Positions 1 through 10,435 of a stretch of 50,069 nucleotides of DNA are shown here, piece after piece. The DNA comes from Dicyema japonicum (taxonomy: Eukaryota; Dicyemida; Rhombozoa; Dicyemidae): NCBI GenBank assembly GCA_011109175.1, contig RDEW01000012.1, positions 776,454-826,522 of the forward strand, written 5' to 3'. The translations under genes were made by a program, and so were the position numbers. Below the pieces are notes generated by a model. That model did not search any database. It worked only from the letters and a program-made list of their open reading frames with translations, and was not told the origin of the DNA. Within the stretch, counting starts at the first letter, position 1. Every line of letters starts with the position of its first letter.

Positions 1-29
1 CTACAATTGCAAATGCTTGTTCTGTCTGG

Positions 30-262
30 ATATTTGCCGTTCCCTCTACGGAGATCGAGCGTATAAACTCTCTCAAAATTAAAACCGCACAGCTCATTCA
101 GGCAGACAACTCATCCATTACCAGCTTCTTTTCCGAAGAGGCGACGATGAGAAATAGTCAGAATTTCCAATGTTTCTGCAAGTTGCGAGGAAACCTATTT
201 GGAGAAAAGATTGCTCATGCATGAAAATTCTGATCTACCATAAAAGTCGTAGGCGTAGGCTT
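30..262. repeat. Dispersed repeat Y, copy 1
   Basis: This stretch aligns, with indels and many substitutions, to 8826-9002. Shared blocks include GATATTTGCC.TTCCCT, AAAATTAAAACC and CCATAAAAGTCGTA.GCG. The plus frame is open for about 68 codons up to a TGA near 223, but copy 2 is not open in that frame, so I do not call a protein. No terminal repeats or TSD are visible. It could be a transposon remnant or a duplicated host fragment. From 263 to 479 I see only AT-rich sequence. Confidence 0.5.
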
Positions 263-479
263 TAACACAATATGCCTGGGTGAATTCCTTGGGGGATAAC
301 ACATTATTTTATGATGCACTTGATTATTTAATACAAGATTTTTTAATATTATAAAATAGTAAATTTATGTATCTTTTTTTCACAGTGCAGCTAATACTCG
401 CAAACTTGGAATTCTTAGTTCCTTATATTTTTATGGACAATTTTTAAAAATAATGTCAATAATTATGAACAATTAAATA

Positions 480-1046
480 ATTGTCGCATCCATCGTCTCT
501 GGCCGTGCCATCATGTCCAGCCAAATTCTCTAAATTAAACATCCCACGACCGATTTTTAAATTATTTTCTCGACTTGTGTAAAGTTCACAAATAGCGTCA
601 CAGAAAAATGCTGATACATTTAGAATAAAAAATTACCCAAAAGGTCATAGTAACATTAAGCAATATTGACTACAAATCAATGATAATATAACATCATAAT
701 ACATTTGTATAAATTAAATCCCTAGCCCAAACCACTAAATCTAATCCCTAACCATAACCACCAACCCTAATCCTAGCCCCATACCCTAATCCAGAGTCTA
801 ATCCCTATCCCTAACCCAATCCTGACTTTAATCCCTAACCATAATATTAACCCTAACCCTAATGTGGGCGGGCCGAAGTTCATGTATACATATTCCAGTT
901 AAAAAATTAATCATTTAAATCTAATATTATTAAAAATAAAAATAAAAAAAATCGATTTTTACTTAGTGATTATACATTGGTGAGATGTTCAAAAAAAGAA
1001 TTTACTCGGACATAATGCCACGGCCGGACGCGATGGATGCGACAAT
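480..1046. mobile_element. MITE-like inverted-repeat element with telomere-like core
   Basis: About 67 bp at 480-547 reappear in inverted orientation at 980-1046. The outer arms share TTGTCGCATCCATCG, GGCCGTG and ATGTCC with few mismatches; the inner arms share AAATTCT and ACATC.CAC. No ORF longer than about 60 codons lies inside. A non-autonomous TIR element is the simplest reading. No clear TSD was found in the AT-rich flanks, so the superfamily is unknown. Confidence 0.6.
718..865 (-). repeat. Degenerate interstitial telomere-like repeat
   Basis: The plus strand is a run of imperfect CCCTAA/CCCTAAT units, with interruptions such as CCATAACC, CCTAGCCC and CCCTATCC. It ends in two clean units (AACCCTAACCCTAAT) before a G-rich break. 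TTAGGG is the usual metazoan telomere motif. The degeneration and the surrounding inverted repeat argue for an old internal tract, not a chromosome end. Confidence 0.75.
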
Positions 1047-1344
1047 AATTTTTATAAAGATTTTTAAATAAAAAAGAAACATATTTTAGATTTATTAAAT
1101 TTAATTGTTGTTCTTTGCCTCGACTTTGTACTTTCTTATTTAATAGTTTCTTCAATCCATTGGATGACTATTTCGCCCCTTGGCAGTGAGTTCCGGCATC
1201 GAACTCAGATTTCCGGACAATGTGCTTTGAATCACTGAGTTTAAGGATTGTTTCGTGTAGCGAAACACTGGTAAAACCGTGTCCAGCAGTCTTCGAGCTA
1301 AGAAATCATTTGCTCTACTTTTGAACACCTCAACTTAACGCTGC

Positions 1345-1790
1345 CTGGAGATCTCCCTATATTTTCCCTCACCGAAAACGAAGTAATACGAGGAATAATG
1401 TCGTTTGCACGCAACAGTAGCGGAGGTTTGGACGGACTGAGCCCAAACCATGTAAAAGATTTAATTTAAAAGGCTACTCTGAGACGGGCAGAACTTTGAT
1501 CACGTCTATCACCGCTGCTCGTTCGAATATTTAATGGAGTCATTCCCATATCTTTTTTGCGGAAATCTATTTGCATTTCAAAAAGATGATGGAGTTCGCC
1601 CAATTGCGATCGGAAATAAAGGATAGCTGTTAAAATCGCGGCCTGGAGAATCTAGTTTAGGGTCGACGAAGAGCTCTCCCAGACTCGACTTCGTGTGGAT
1701 GTAGCCAGTGGATAGGACGTAACAATGCACGCAACAAGGAGTTACTTCAGTGGGAATAATCCTCAATTCCAATGTAAACGTTATGATTTA
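1345..1790 (+). pseudogene. RLE-type LINE fragment, N-terminal RT region
   Basis: The plus strand reads SFARNSSGGLDGLSPNHVKDL near 1400-1470. This is the conserved block upstream of the RT fingers in the RLE-type (restriction-like endonuclease) LINE family seen several times in this window. Farther on, in another frame, it reads KDDGVRPIAIGN (about 1580-1617). Stops and frame changes show it is dead. It lies beside the larger inverted copy at 1781-3399 and may be an older copy into which that one inserted. Confidence 0.65.
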
Positions 1791-3399
1791 ACATTAGCAA
1801 CGTTTATGATTTCACATTTATAAGGGTTCGGTTCCAACCCAAGTGCCTCAAGTGCAGAGATGGCGGACTCAACTTCCGCCATCACAAGTTCCCAATTACC
1901 TCCGACGGTCGAGTCATCTAGGTACCATAGGTTCAATGGAGTTCGCATCGCCGATGTTGCACAGTCGATACCCAAGGCAAAGAGCAGGGGGCCAAGGGGG
2001 TCACCTTGTTGAGCTCCAGTCTTGGATTCGATGATGTGTTGCCCGAATATCAGAATACATGGGGAACCATATGCAAGTTTCACCATCCTGCTGATTTCCG
2101 GGATCTTGGAGATGCTAGCTTCTATTATTCTGTCTGCGAATGCTATTGAAAGCATTGGGGATGTCCAGTTTGACTATTATAGCATTTGTAGTGTCTGGCG
2201 GACTGGCAGTGAAGTTCTTGATAGAGTGGATTACTGCCTCGTATCCATGAGGAATTCCAACCCCTAGTTGGGTAGGGCTCAGTTAGGGACTTAGAGTCTT
2301 GCTTGCTGCTCATGCAGTAATCTTCGCCGTCAGGCGCCTGAATACTTTGCCTACAGCGATGGGTCTTAACCCACCACAAGGCTTTCTGAAGGCAATCAGT
2401 TTGATGCGGAAAGGAGTCCTCTGGCATAGTCAGGGATGTCAGCCCGAAGAATGTGGTCCGTAAGTGTATTATTAAATTAATGACGGAGTTCCCCATATCG
2501 GCGATCGTGGAAGAAATGAGGTCTTTCATATGGCTCGGACGTAGGCCATCCAAGCCAGTACTGCTGCTTCCTGGGAAAGATGAAATAGCAGATCGTATAT
2601 CATCTGTGGTGGTTGCCAAATGTGGGGTGTTTATCCCAATTTCTGTCTCGCTAGGTTCGACTGGGCAGGTGGATGTTTTTGGGTGATGAGCTCAAGGGTT
2701 TTTTTAAGTTGGTGAAAGAACCTTGTCATTGCTGAAGAGCATACGCAGGGCACTCAGAATGTCTCCGACCATGACCTTCTTATTCATTTCTTTGCGTATA
2801 TTCCACTTGTCTTTCTTGATCCTGGAGAATGAGGGCGAATGATCAGCAATCGTATTTCTCCTTAGTCCAGTCTCCAGGTTAACAGTTTCGTATTTAGAGG
2901 CATTTCTCTTGATGATTGAATCGAGGTTCCCTTCTTTCAGTTCGGTTGAATGTGATCCGAGGACAAGAGGTGCACAACAGAGAAGGCGTATCCAGGAATC
3001 TTGAGTATTGTCATCGACTGCCCTGGTACTTATCTTTGAAAGACAGGAGGCAGCTGTCAGACGTGCCGACCTTGAGATCCTGAGTGGGATAATCCTCTCC
3101 GACTCAAGACGATTCAAACGGCGTAGGCATTCATCCGTGTTAGAAAAGTCAAGGACAAGTCCAGGGGAGGGCTCCCTCCTTCGGCATGAGAGGCATGACC
3201 AATTTGGCAGAGATTGTGCGCTCCTTGTTAGCCTATAGCACCCAAGCTGTCCAAAATTAGGCCAACGGGAACATTGAATACCGAATTTCCTCTTGTTTGC
3301 TTTGCCACAGATTAGGAATAGATGAGACATGCGAGAAACATGGCTTATTAAGTCCACTTTCAGTTCATTGTCGTTCGTTCTTGCAGTGAGGTTTACCAT
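1781..3399 (-). pseudogene. RLE-type LINE, 5' part (degenerate PHD finger to RT palm)
   Basis: Read on the minus strand from 3399, the fragment starts with a damaged PHD finger. Its last pair WSCLSC is intact, but expected zinc ligands are replaced (Trp at one Cys, Gln at the His). Next comes the family linker (LRRLNRLESERIIPLRISRSAR), then GLDGLRPSHMKDL, RPIAVGKVFRRL, the RT block TGAQQGDPLGPLLFAL and the catalytic region WYLDDSTVGG. Several frameshifts and stops separate the blocks, notably 2150-2700. It sits head to head with the 3' half of the same family at 3450-4260. That is the arrangement expected from a 5' inversion during target-primed reverse transcription. Confidence 0.8.
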
Positions 3400-3449
3400 T
3401 TTAAATCGAGTGCGGCCTATTAGAATGATTTTCTACGGACAGCCCCATG

Positions 3450-4260
3450 TTTCACGGACATGAACTTTTTAAGAGCCATCGACGAAAGGTTGAGGACTGC
3501 AGTTGAAGAAACACTCAACATTTGTTTTGATAAAACTGGCTGGATCCATTGTTAACTACCTTTTCGCTACGAAGAAATCGGAATACGCTCACCACTAGAA
3601 CTCACCATCCCGGCCTTCCTATCTTCAACATATGTTTCCACTCACACGCCAGATCCTAAGCTACTTTAACGGATCGGACGCTGAACCAGTGGTATGCACG
3701 GCTCGGGAAGTCTGGATGCGACTAGATGTTGAATAAACAACGAGAATGGAATGCTCAAAAATCATAGAAGAGATAAAATTTGTGCTTGGTCAGCATCGTC
3801 GGGCTTCTGCATCGACAAACGTGAGTGGAGCCTGGATCAGAGCATTATCATGTACCTCAATTGGGACACTATTGGATTACGACGCGACGAGGATTGAGGT
3901 TTTCGTCCGCCTCGGAATGGATGTTTGCTAGACCCATCGGTGTAGATGTAGAGGAATAGTCGACGCGAAAGGTCTTCACGCTCTTTCCTACCGGAAGAGG
4001 CTGGAAGAAGTCCTAGACACGCCGCAATCAATGGAGTCATTGCTTGGGGAATTGAGGCTGCCGGATTTCCTGTCCAATTGGAGCCGCTTAGACTTGCTCC
4101 AGCAAACGAAAGACCGGACGGAATTACTCTCTTCCCATGGAAGAGTGATAAATACCTTGCCTGGGACGCCACCTGTGTGGATTGCCTCTCTCCTTTCAAC
4201 CCTGCGACAGCAGCAACTAACCCAGGCTATGCTTCGGAGAAGGCTAACACCCTAAAGTTA
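3450..4260 (+). pseudogene. RLE-type LINE, 3' part (thumb to restriction-like endonuclease)
   Basis: The plus strand reads LPFRYEEIGIRSPLEL near 3570, the family motif after the RT thumb. It then reads RHAAINGVIAWGIEAAGF and the endonuclease block ERPDGITLFPW..D.YLAWDATCVD at about 4105-4188. The last contains the Arg-Pro-Asp...Asp core of R2/R4/NeSL-type nucleases. Coding ends at about 4260, before the expected C-terminal KY..L..F.P block. Several frameshifts are present. It directly follows the inverted 5' part, and the two together would make one twin-primed insertion. Confidence 0.78.
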
Positions 4261-4309
4261 ATTGGGAACGCATTTCCTTGCAATTCTTCAGGGGAAATGC
4301 GTTACCAAT
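4261..4309. repeat. Perfect-looking 17-bp hairpin at the LINE 3' break
   Basis: ATTGGGAACGCATTTCC at 4261-4277 pairs with GGAAATGCGTTACCAAT at 4293-4309 (16 of 17 positions), leaving a 15-nt loop. It lies exactly where the RLE coding sequence stops. It could be a tiny foldback insertion or a structured 3' end. From 4310 to 4715 nothing else is recognisable. Confidence 0.7.
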
Positions 4310-4719
4310 TATAAGAGCATCCAGTAGTTGTTAACTAATTTTTTACATTAAATAATTGTGTATTTGTAAAAAACTAGTTTTAATCGACCATTGATTCATC
4401 AATGATGAGCCATCATGGACTTTTCTTTTATTTGGTCACTTTTTTTTGGGTTATCGACCAAACTGGTTGGAAACTTTAGAGACATACCTTTCAGAGAAAA
4501 TGTTTCAGTCCTGTATCATGAATTGATTATTCGTTTCTGAATTTATCAAATGAGGAGCTCAATATTGGTTTTGAGCTACAATCCTATTATGAGAATATTA
4601 TTGATAAATTTTCTTTGTCTTTGGCTCAGATATTCCGAACAAATCAAAATATGGAATACAAACATGAGTGTATAATATATTATTAGGTTTGTCACTAAAT
4701 TTCTACCAAACTGCGTGAA

Positions 4720-4900
4720 TAAAATCACCCCCTATTCTATTCAATCTATTTCTGATAACACCATGATTTTTACATATTCGGACATATAATGGAGACCAAT
4801 GCGTCCAGATAGCATCCAGATATCTGTAAGACATGCTCAACGTCCTAAGCAGATGGATAGAAACACACCTTTAGTGATTAATGATCTTTAATAAAAAATC
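4720..4900 (+). pseudogene. Strongly degraded non-LTR reverse transcriptase fragment
   Basis: One plus frame reads SPPILFNLFL, then (after a stop) a stretch ending in LSRWIETHL. This fits the RT block SPLLFNLFL followed by the YADD-to-thumb segment with its conserved Trp. No intact YADD remains. Identification rests on motif spacing only. It probably belongs to the APE-type LINE group common here. Confidence 0.4.
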
Positions 4901-6466
4901 TGTCTCTTTAACATGAATTTAATGATTAAACAAGAAGCAATATTCGAATATGGCTCAAAACCCTTGTCATAAGTATTAAAAGAACATTGGCAAGAATAAT
5001 TTGTACGGTGGATTCAAGAAAATATGAAAAGAATGGATAGAGTGGTCGACCATTGGGTGACTATGGTTTTCAAAATTTTTTACGTCCTCTTTCAGCGACC
5101 CGGTTATTTATGGAAGTATTCCCATATTTTTGCAGAGATATTGAGAAAAGTACATTCCGACCCCGGATTGTGGCAATTTAAAAATTCAGTTTTATTTTCC
5201 TATTTTTTTCTAATTTGTAAATATTTAAAAATTCATTATTGTGATATTTTAAATTTATATTTAAATTAGTAAACTAAAGTTTCAAATCATCGAACTGTAA
5301 ACCTTTGTCCAAAAAACAAATATCAAAAAAGTATAAAATTAGCAAAAGTAAATTGTACATTTAGGAATGATTTCATGCATCAAAGAAAAATTTTGCTTGA
5401 TTGTCAGAATTTGCTATGTTCAATCTGATTAACTCTCCTACGATGGGGATTGTCAGTTACTTTCAATTAGTTACAAAGTTAGACACTCATGTTTATGAGT
5501 TTTTATGAAAGCAAAGAGGATTTTTTCAATATCTAATGCCTTTTTGAAAAATATTGGTTTAAGAATTACTATCAAAATGAACTACGGAGACGTGATTCAA
5601 GATATTAGCGGTTAAAACTCTTTGCATGCTACTTTATAAACAATTTTTTAATACAAAAATCATATTAAACTATATTGATTGGAAAATACATTTTAAACTG
5701 ACTTTCCAAGATGAGAAATTTTTTCAAAATCTGCAAAAACAGATAATTTCTGTGGTTAGAATAACTTGGGGGAATATTAGTGAAAATTAAGTAATGAATT
5801 GTTAAAAGAAAATAGAAAATAGATAAGCGATGACTGAAAATCCTGTGGATGACATTATTCTCTTGACTACATTGTCACAAAAGGGATGATATTTTATTTA
5901 ATTTATTAATTTATTAATTTTAATTTTAATTTAATTTTTTAATTTTAATTTTTTTAATTTTAACAAAAAGGATGATATGACAATTTAAGAGGAAAATAAT
6001 GGTTTAATATAATTTTTATAAATTAAAACAAGTTGTCCGTAAAATATCATCAAACGGTTTATAACGAGTTGCTACATAATAGGAAAATTACTAGCTACTT
6101 TATGACAGGTCTCCATTATGGTCTGAAGGCATAGCACGCAATGGGAGTTACCTCTCATAATTGCGAACCCAATGTTCTGGAAAAACCATTGCGTCATTCT
6201 AAGTTCGACCTTCCTCTCAAGCCGTACGATTAACTTAATAAAATTAGACGTGCTAGGGCCAAAAACGCAAGACGTCTCAAAAGAGATCGGAAAATAAACC
6301 GGTCCACGATGCCGTGGTACTTCTTCCTGTTCATATATTCATCGGTGCTCGCTGTGGAACCCACGTGCAACTATGACTTAATAAATTAATGGACAGAGCA
6401 TTGGGAGATAACTTTTTACCGAAGAGCCAAAGGAGGAATCAAACCGAATATCATCCAAAGCATAAA
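4901..6466. other. AT-rich stretch without recognisable gene
   Basis: I find no ORF with protein-family character. 5890-5961 is a low-complexity run of TTAATTTA/TTTTAATT. A short open frame at about 6243-6378 encodes a basic stretch (RRARAKNARRLKRDRK) followed by a hydrophobic one, but it has no convincing start or homologue. The 81-codon frame at 5024-5269 has no family features. Confidence 0.6.
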
Positions 6467-6481
6467 AACACTTTAAGTTAA

Positions 6482-7136
6482 AAGATTTTATTAAGGAAAG
6501 AAAAAAGAGTAAACGGTTATATAGCGGCTGCCCTGACTGCGTGGCTATTTCCTCTCAGGATGCGAGCGAGATTCACTCAAATAACCATCAGCGCTCACGA
6601 GGATCTCCTGTTCGTGTAGCGATCTGATTCCCTAGACGACTCAAGAATTCCATCGTCGCAGGCGCAAGGGAACTAGACATCTCAACGGCGAGTGATACAA
6701 ACAAAAAATCCTTGGGTAGGACCGAGTACTTTTCCCGTTTCATCTTTGGCCTTCTCAGTGGCAGAACAGGCTCCAGAGGCACTCTGGAGTAAATTGCAAG
6801 AGGCAAACGTGTCGGTGCAGGTTACGTCTCAGACAAAAGGTTTCCCGGCTTCAAAAGGTAAGATTTTCATCCCATCTTGTCGTTTCTCATTGCGACTGGG
6901 ATTAGAAGTCTGTGTTCACATCCTACCGATGCGAAGACGAGATCGACTGTTTTGGCCTACACCCTCTCTCCTGCAGGAAGAGTGAAAACAGATTTCCCAG
7001 ACACATGGCCTTGAACGAAGTCGTTAGGCGACCTTTGGACGCTGCCAGACACCCCTCCATGCTCAAACCAGTCGGCCTTTGCAGGTGAGACGGGAAACGA
7101 TCAGATGGGATGACAATCTTCCCTTTTGAAACCGGG
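6482..7136 (-). mobile_element. 5'-inverted RLE-type LINE insertion with 15-bp TSD
   Basis: The insertion is flanked by identical 15-bp copies of AACACTTTAAGTTAA (6467-6481 and 7137-7151). From 6875 down to 6482 the minus strand carries the second half of the RLE nuclease: KRQDG, TCTDTFA, APATMEFLSRLGNQIATRTGDPRE, then ISLA..RGNS, and a 3' end with AATAAA. From 6886 to 7136 the plus strand carries the preceding part: LRLGLEVC, IDCFGLHPLSCRKSE, KPVGLCR and [15 protein letters not shown]. The KR.DGM segment is present in both arms. This is the signature of a twin-primed, 5'-truncated and inverted LINE insertion. The element itself is dead. Confidence 0.88.
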
Positions 7137-7500
7137 AACACTTTAAGTTAATCGAAATTAATACTTTTTATTTGTAATAAGCTTAATAAGAAATATGAAA
7201 TTAAATCTAAAAATTGATGGCATTGATTGTAATAAAACCACAATGGAATGACTTTTTCGTGTATATTTCACTTGATAATCATATCACCTACTGAATGATT
7301 TTTGGGATCGTCCGCTTTGTTTGCTACCTCTCTATTAGCCACCAGTTTCTTTTTTAAGAGAAATGAGATTGAATAAACTACACACACTTAAGCATTCCGA
7401 CTAAAATTATTGAGGAATTTGAATGCGTGATATTATAACTCAAAAATATATTATCAAAGTAGAATTTTAATGACTAACTAATTATTATCGAGTACACACC

Positions 7501-7672
7501 TCGAATTTGCCACGCCCATTTGAGAATTCAAAATTACAAAAATACCACAAACACAAAGATAGTTAATTCCGAAAATTATAAATTACTCGAATTTGCCACG
7601 CCCATTTGAAAATTCAAAATTACAAAAATACCACAAACTCAAAGATGGTTAATTCAGAAAATAATAAATTAA
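7501..7672. repeat. Two-copy 86-bp tandem duplication downstream of PNP copy 1
   Basis: 7501-7586 and 7587-7672 align along their full length with about ten differences. Both start TCGAATTTGCCACGCCCATT and include AAAATTACAAAAATACCACAAAC. The duplication ends a few bases from the PNP stop codon and would fall in the 3' UTR. PNP copy 2 lacks it. 7152-7500 holds no recognisable gene. Confidence 0.9.
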
Positions 7673-7678
7673 GTTAGT

Positions 7679-8644
7679 TTAAAGCTCACTAATGAATCGC
7701 TCCAACAGTTTCCTGACATATGAGACCCCATTATTGACGACCTGAGTGACCTCATCACCGTCGACAAAATTTTCAGCCTCTTCCGAATCGACAAATTTGT
7801 TAGAAACGACTGACATAGCCACCACTTTTAGGCCAATATGAGCTCCACAAATAGCTTCTCCAGAAGTGCTCATTCCTAAATTCAGTGAAAGGACTAACCG
7901 ACAGCATCACAGCCGTTCTTCAAAAGGAATCTCATATCAAAAATAGTTTCATAGTGGGGCCCTGCCACCGAAGCATAGATCCCATGTCTAACGAAATCCA
8001 TTCCCAAATGCTCCGCACATTTGAGCATTTTCTTACGAAGTTCTCTGTCGTATAAATTATATATAGGAGGAAATCTCTCCCCAAATCTGTAATCAGTCTA
8101 CCGAACAATCACCTTTTTTCATTTGGACCCACCAGAGGACTATTCCCGGCAAAACCAGGAAAATATATGTGATCTTTAATCACCATGATGTCTCCAAATG
8201 AATAGGACTGGTTAAGTCCTCCTGCAGCGTTGGTGAGAATTAAGGTTTTGACTCCCATGAGCTTCATCATTCGAATTGGAGCCACAATCTATAGTTATGA
8301 GAATTTATTACTATTGATTGATCATGTCCTTCGTAGAAATGGTACCTCCCTTGCTGAACCATGACTTCTTTTCCACAAGGCAATCTTCCAAAGACAAACT
8401 GGCCAGCATGGGAAGTGACTGATTATTACTAATTCTTACCAGTTGTTTGAGGAAGGTTTGGAATATCAGAAAACTTGACAATTTCTTTATCGTTGATCAC
8501 CTCATTAATTCCTCCGAGTCCAGTTCCACACACAATTCCTACTGTAGGTCTGATGGTCGTTTTTGATTGAACAAATTCAACCATTTCTTGAATATCTTCA
8601 TAGACAATTTTTCTATATATTATCCCAAAGTCATACTTTGACAT
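7679..8644 (-). CDS. PNP: Purine nucleoside phosphorylase, copy 1 (5 exons, introns of 21-26 nt)
   Basis: The product would reversibly cleave purine nucleosides with phosphate to a base and ribose-1-phosphate (cytosolic purine salvage, trimeric family). Exons are 8440-8644, 8312-8418, 8113-8288, 7899-8086 and 7679-7875. Introns are 21, 23, 26 and 23 nt, all GT-AG. The spliced CDS is 873 nt, 290 residues, against 289 for human PNP. Conserved blocks are GTGLGG (about residue 40), [18 protein letters not shown] (93-95-97, matching human Arg84-His86-Tyr88), [27 protein letters not shown] (208-210) and GMST (226-229). Asn251 matches human Asn243, which supports inosine/guanosine preference. The phosphate-site Ser (human 33) is Thr41, human Phe200 is Tyr208, and human His257 is Gly. 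The start is the first ATG of an exon whose frame matches the family from the beginning. Confidence 0.95.
8221..8459 (-). repeat. 239-bp block identical to PNP copy 2
   Basis: By direct reading, every base of 8221-8459 equals 16585-16823. The block covers the end of exon 1, intron 1, exon 2, intron 2 and the start of exon 3. The first mismatches on either side are at 8220 and 8460, and divergence then rises quickly. Identity in introns cannot be explained by protein constraint, so recent gene conversion is the likely cause. Confidence 0.9.
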
Positions 8645-8825
8645 TTTTGAATCTAATAGTTATTAATTTAAATTATTTTAATTTTATTTCGTTTTAGGTC
8701 AAAATCATTAATTATTAGTAAATACAATTGATTTTTAATATTATTAAATAAGTTAAATTCAAGATTTTTATTTAGACTAATTTCATCATTTTATCTTAAT
8801 TTTTACGACAATTATATATGTTTGT

Positions 8826-9002
8826 TATTTCTTGATATTTGCCATTCCCTTTTCAAAGATCTTCATATTAAAACCATACGTCTCATAAAAGCCGACTGAG
8901 AGAAATAAATTCCAACGTTTCAGCAAGAAATTAAGGAACCTATTCAGAGAATGGGTGATTCATTCTGAGAATTCCAATTGACCATAAAAGTCGTAAGCGC
9001 AA
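8826..9002. repeat. Dispersed repeat Y, copy 2
   Basis: A shorter, diverged copy of 30-262. Aligned blocks include GATATTTGCCATTCCCTT, ATTAAAACC, TTCCAACGTTTC.GCAAG and CCATAAAAGTCGTAAGCG. It lies about 180 bp upstream of the PNP copy 1 start codon. It has no coding frame in common with copy 1. The repeat is not seen near PNP copy 2. Confidence 0.5.
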
Positions 9003-10435
9003 CAAAATCCCCATTTTTAATTTTCTCATCACTCTTCGTAGACTTTGACTTAAGCGCAGTTTTAGTTGGCGGATGATATTTTGTTAAATCTTCAAAATAG
9101 TTTTTTTTTTAAAGATTATTATTTTTTTGATATCGTCTTTCGAAACACGTGTTAGAATCTTTCAGCTGACATGAAATAACATCATTCTTAATAATTCACA
9201 ATTTGAGTTGTTTTATGATAAGTAATGCGAGTGTTGCGTTTAGGAGAATGACTTAGAGACAGAAATTTCACTTTCCCAAAATGCAGTTATGTATTAATTC
9301 GAAATTTCTGCTGAGTAAATGTAGATTTGTTAAAATGGTACTGAGCCGCAGATGGCAGGTTGTGTGTAAATCGAAAGCTTATAAATTCATTAAAGTTTAA
9401 ATTGGTAATTACTTAATTTCGAAACAAAAAGGATTCGAGCTACCTACTTATCAGAATTGTATTTGATCTTTTTTTGTTTTAACTAGCACATCTAAAATTT
9501 CCGCAATAAACCACTGCGATAACCAAATTTCTTCGTGCATCATCAAGTCACCCAAACACAAGCATGATGCCGCCTTTTATCTTAAAGAAACATTTATTTA
9601 TTTGAGATTAATGTTTTAGGGGTGTTCCTCTCCTTGTTACCTCTTTCCAGAATACGAAAGAATTTCAACAAACTTATTGTAAAGTCTATTAAAGATATCA
9701 AGTTCAACGATATAATTGATACAAGCCTTTTTTACTTGTGGGCATCGACTTAACCTCTGTGGACATTTTTTAATAACCTACATGCAGCACAATCCTCATC
9801 ACATTATTCTTTGGGATTACTGTAAATCAGTTTTGGATGAGAATATTCTTGGAGGATTGAGAAGTTGGTCGGCAGCCTAACTCCCTCTGATCTATAAATT
9901 GAAGAAAAAAGCCAAAATAAATTACAAATCACCCTTTTAAAAATAAACGACTAACAGGCATTTCCTAGGCATCCATACACAAGTAAAGGCAAAATGATTG
10001 CCCGAAAGATTGAGAGAAAATAATATCCATAAGAGATTTCTGAGATGTGAAATTGTCTGGACGACTCTCTTCCTCAAATATTTGAAGTGATTTTTAGCTG
10101 AGTCATTTTCAAACGAAAAGGATTATTTTTAATAGTCTATGGTCATGCCATAAGTTTTATCCACGTGAAGCTAATTAGACATTTTGTACAATGAAATGAA
10201 TTTATTCCAGGACCAACAGTAAACCCAAACTAGCGAATCCCGTTATCCTAACATGTTCCAGTAGAACCCACATCCAAGAATAGTAATCCAGAAGATATTG
10301 TCTGGGAAACTGAGGTTGACGCCAGGATTCGTTATCAGGAAGCGAAATTGTGTGCATTTAAGAGGATTAGACAACATGCGTAAAACCATAATAGTTGTAA
10401 TTTCACTCGTGCAGCATTCGAAACAATCTTCCGAA
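9003..10435. other. AT-rich intergenic stretch
   Basis: I see no long ORF, TIR or tandem array here. A plus-strand stretch near 9650-10020 has weak RT-like character but no diagnostic motif, so it is left unassigned. 10200-10435 is less AT-rich without recognisable coding content. Confidence 0.5.

Noticed and set aside
718-865. Chromosome end
   Set aside because: The units are degenerate, internal and enclosed by an inverted repeat.
5024-5269. 81-codon plus-strand ORF
   Set aside because: It is a low-complexity AT-rich translation ending in Phe/Tyr/Leu runs, with no recognisable motif.
7679-8644. PNP copy 1 as a pseudogene (several stops and frame changes)
   Set aside because: Every apparent break coincides with a short GT-AG segment whose removal gives uninterrupted family sequence. 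The same positions are used in copy 2.
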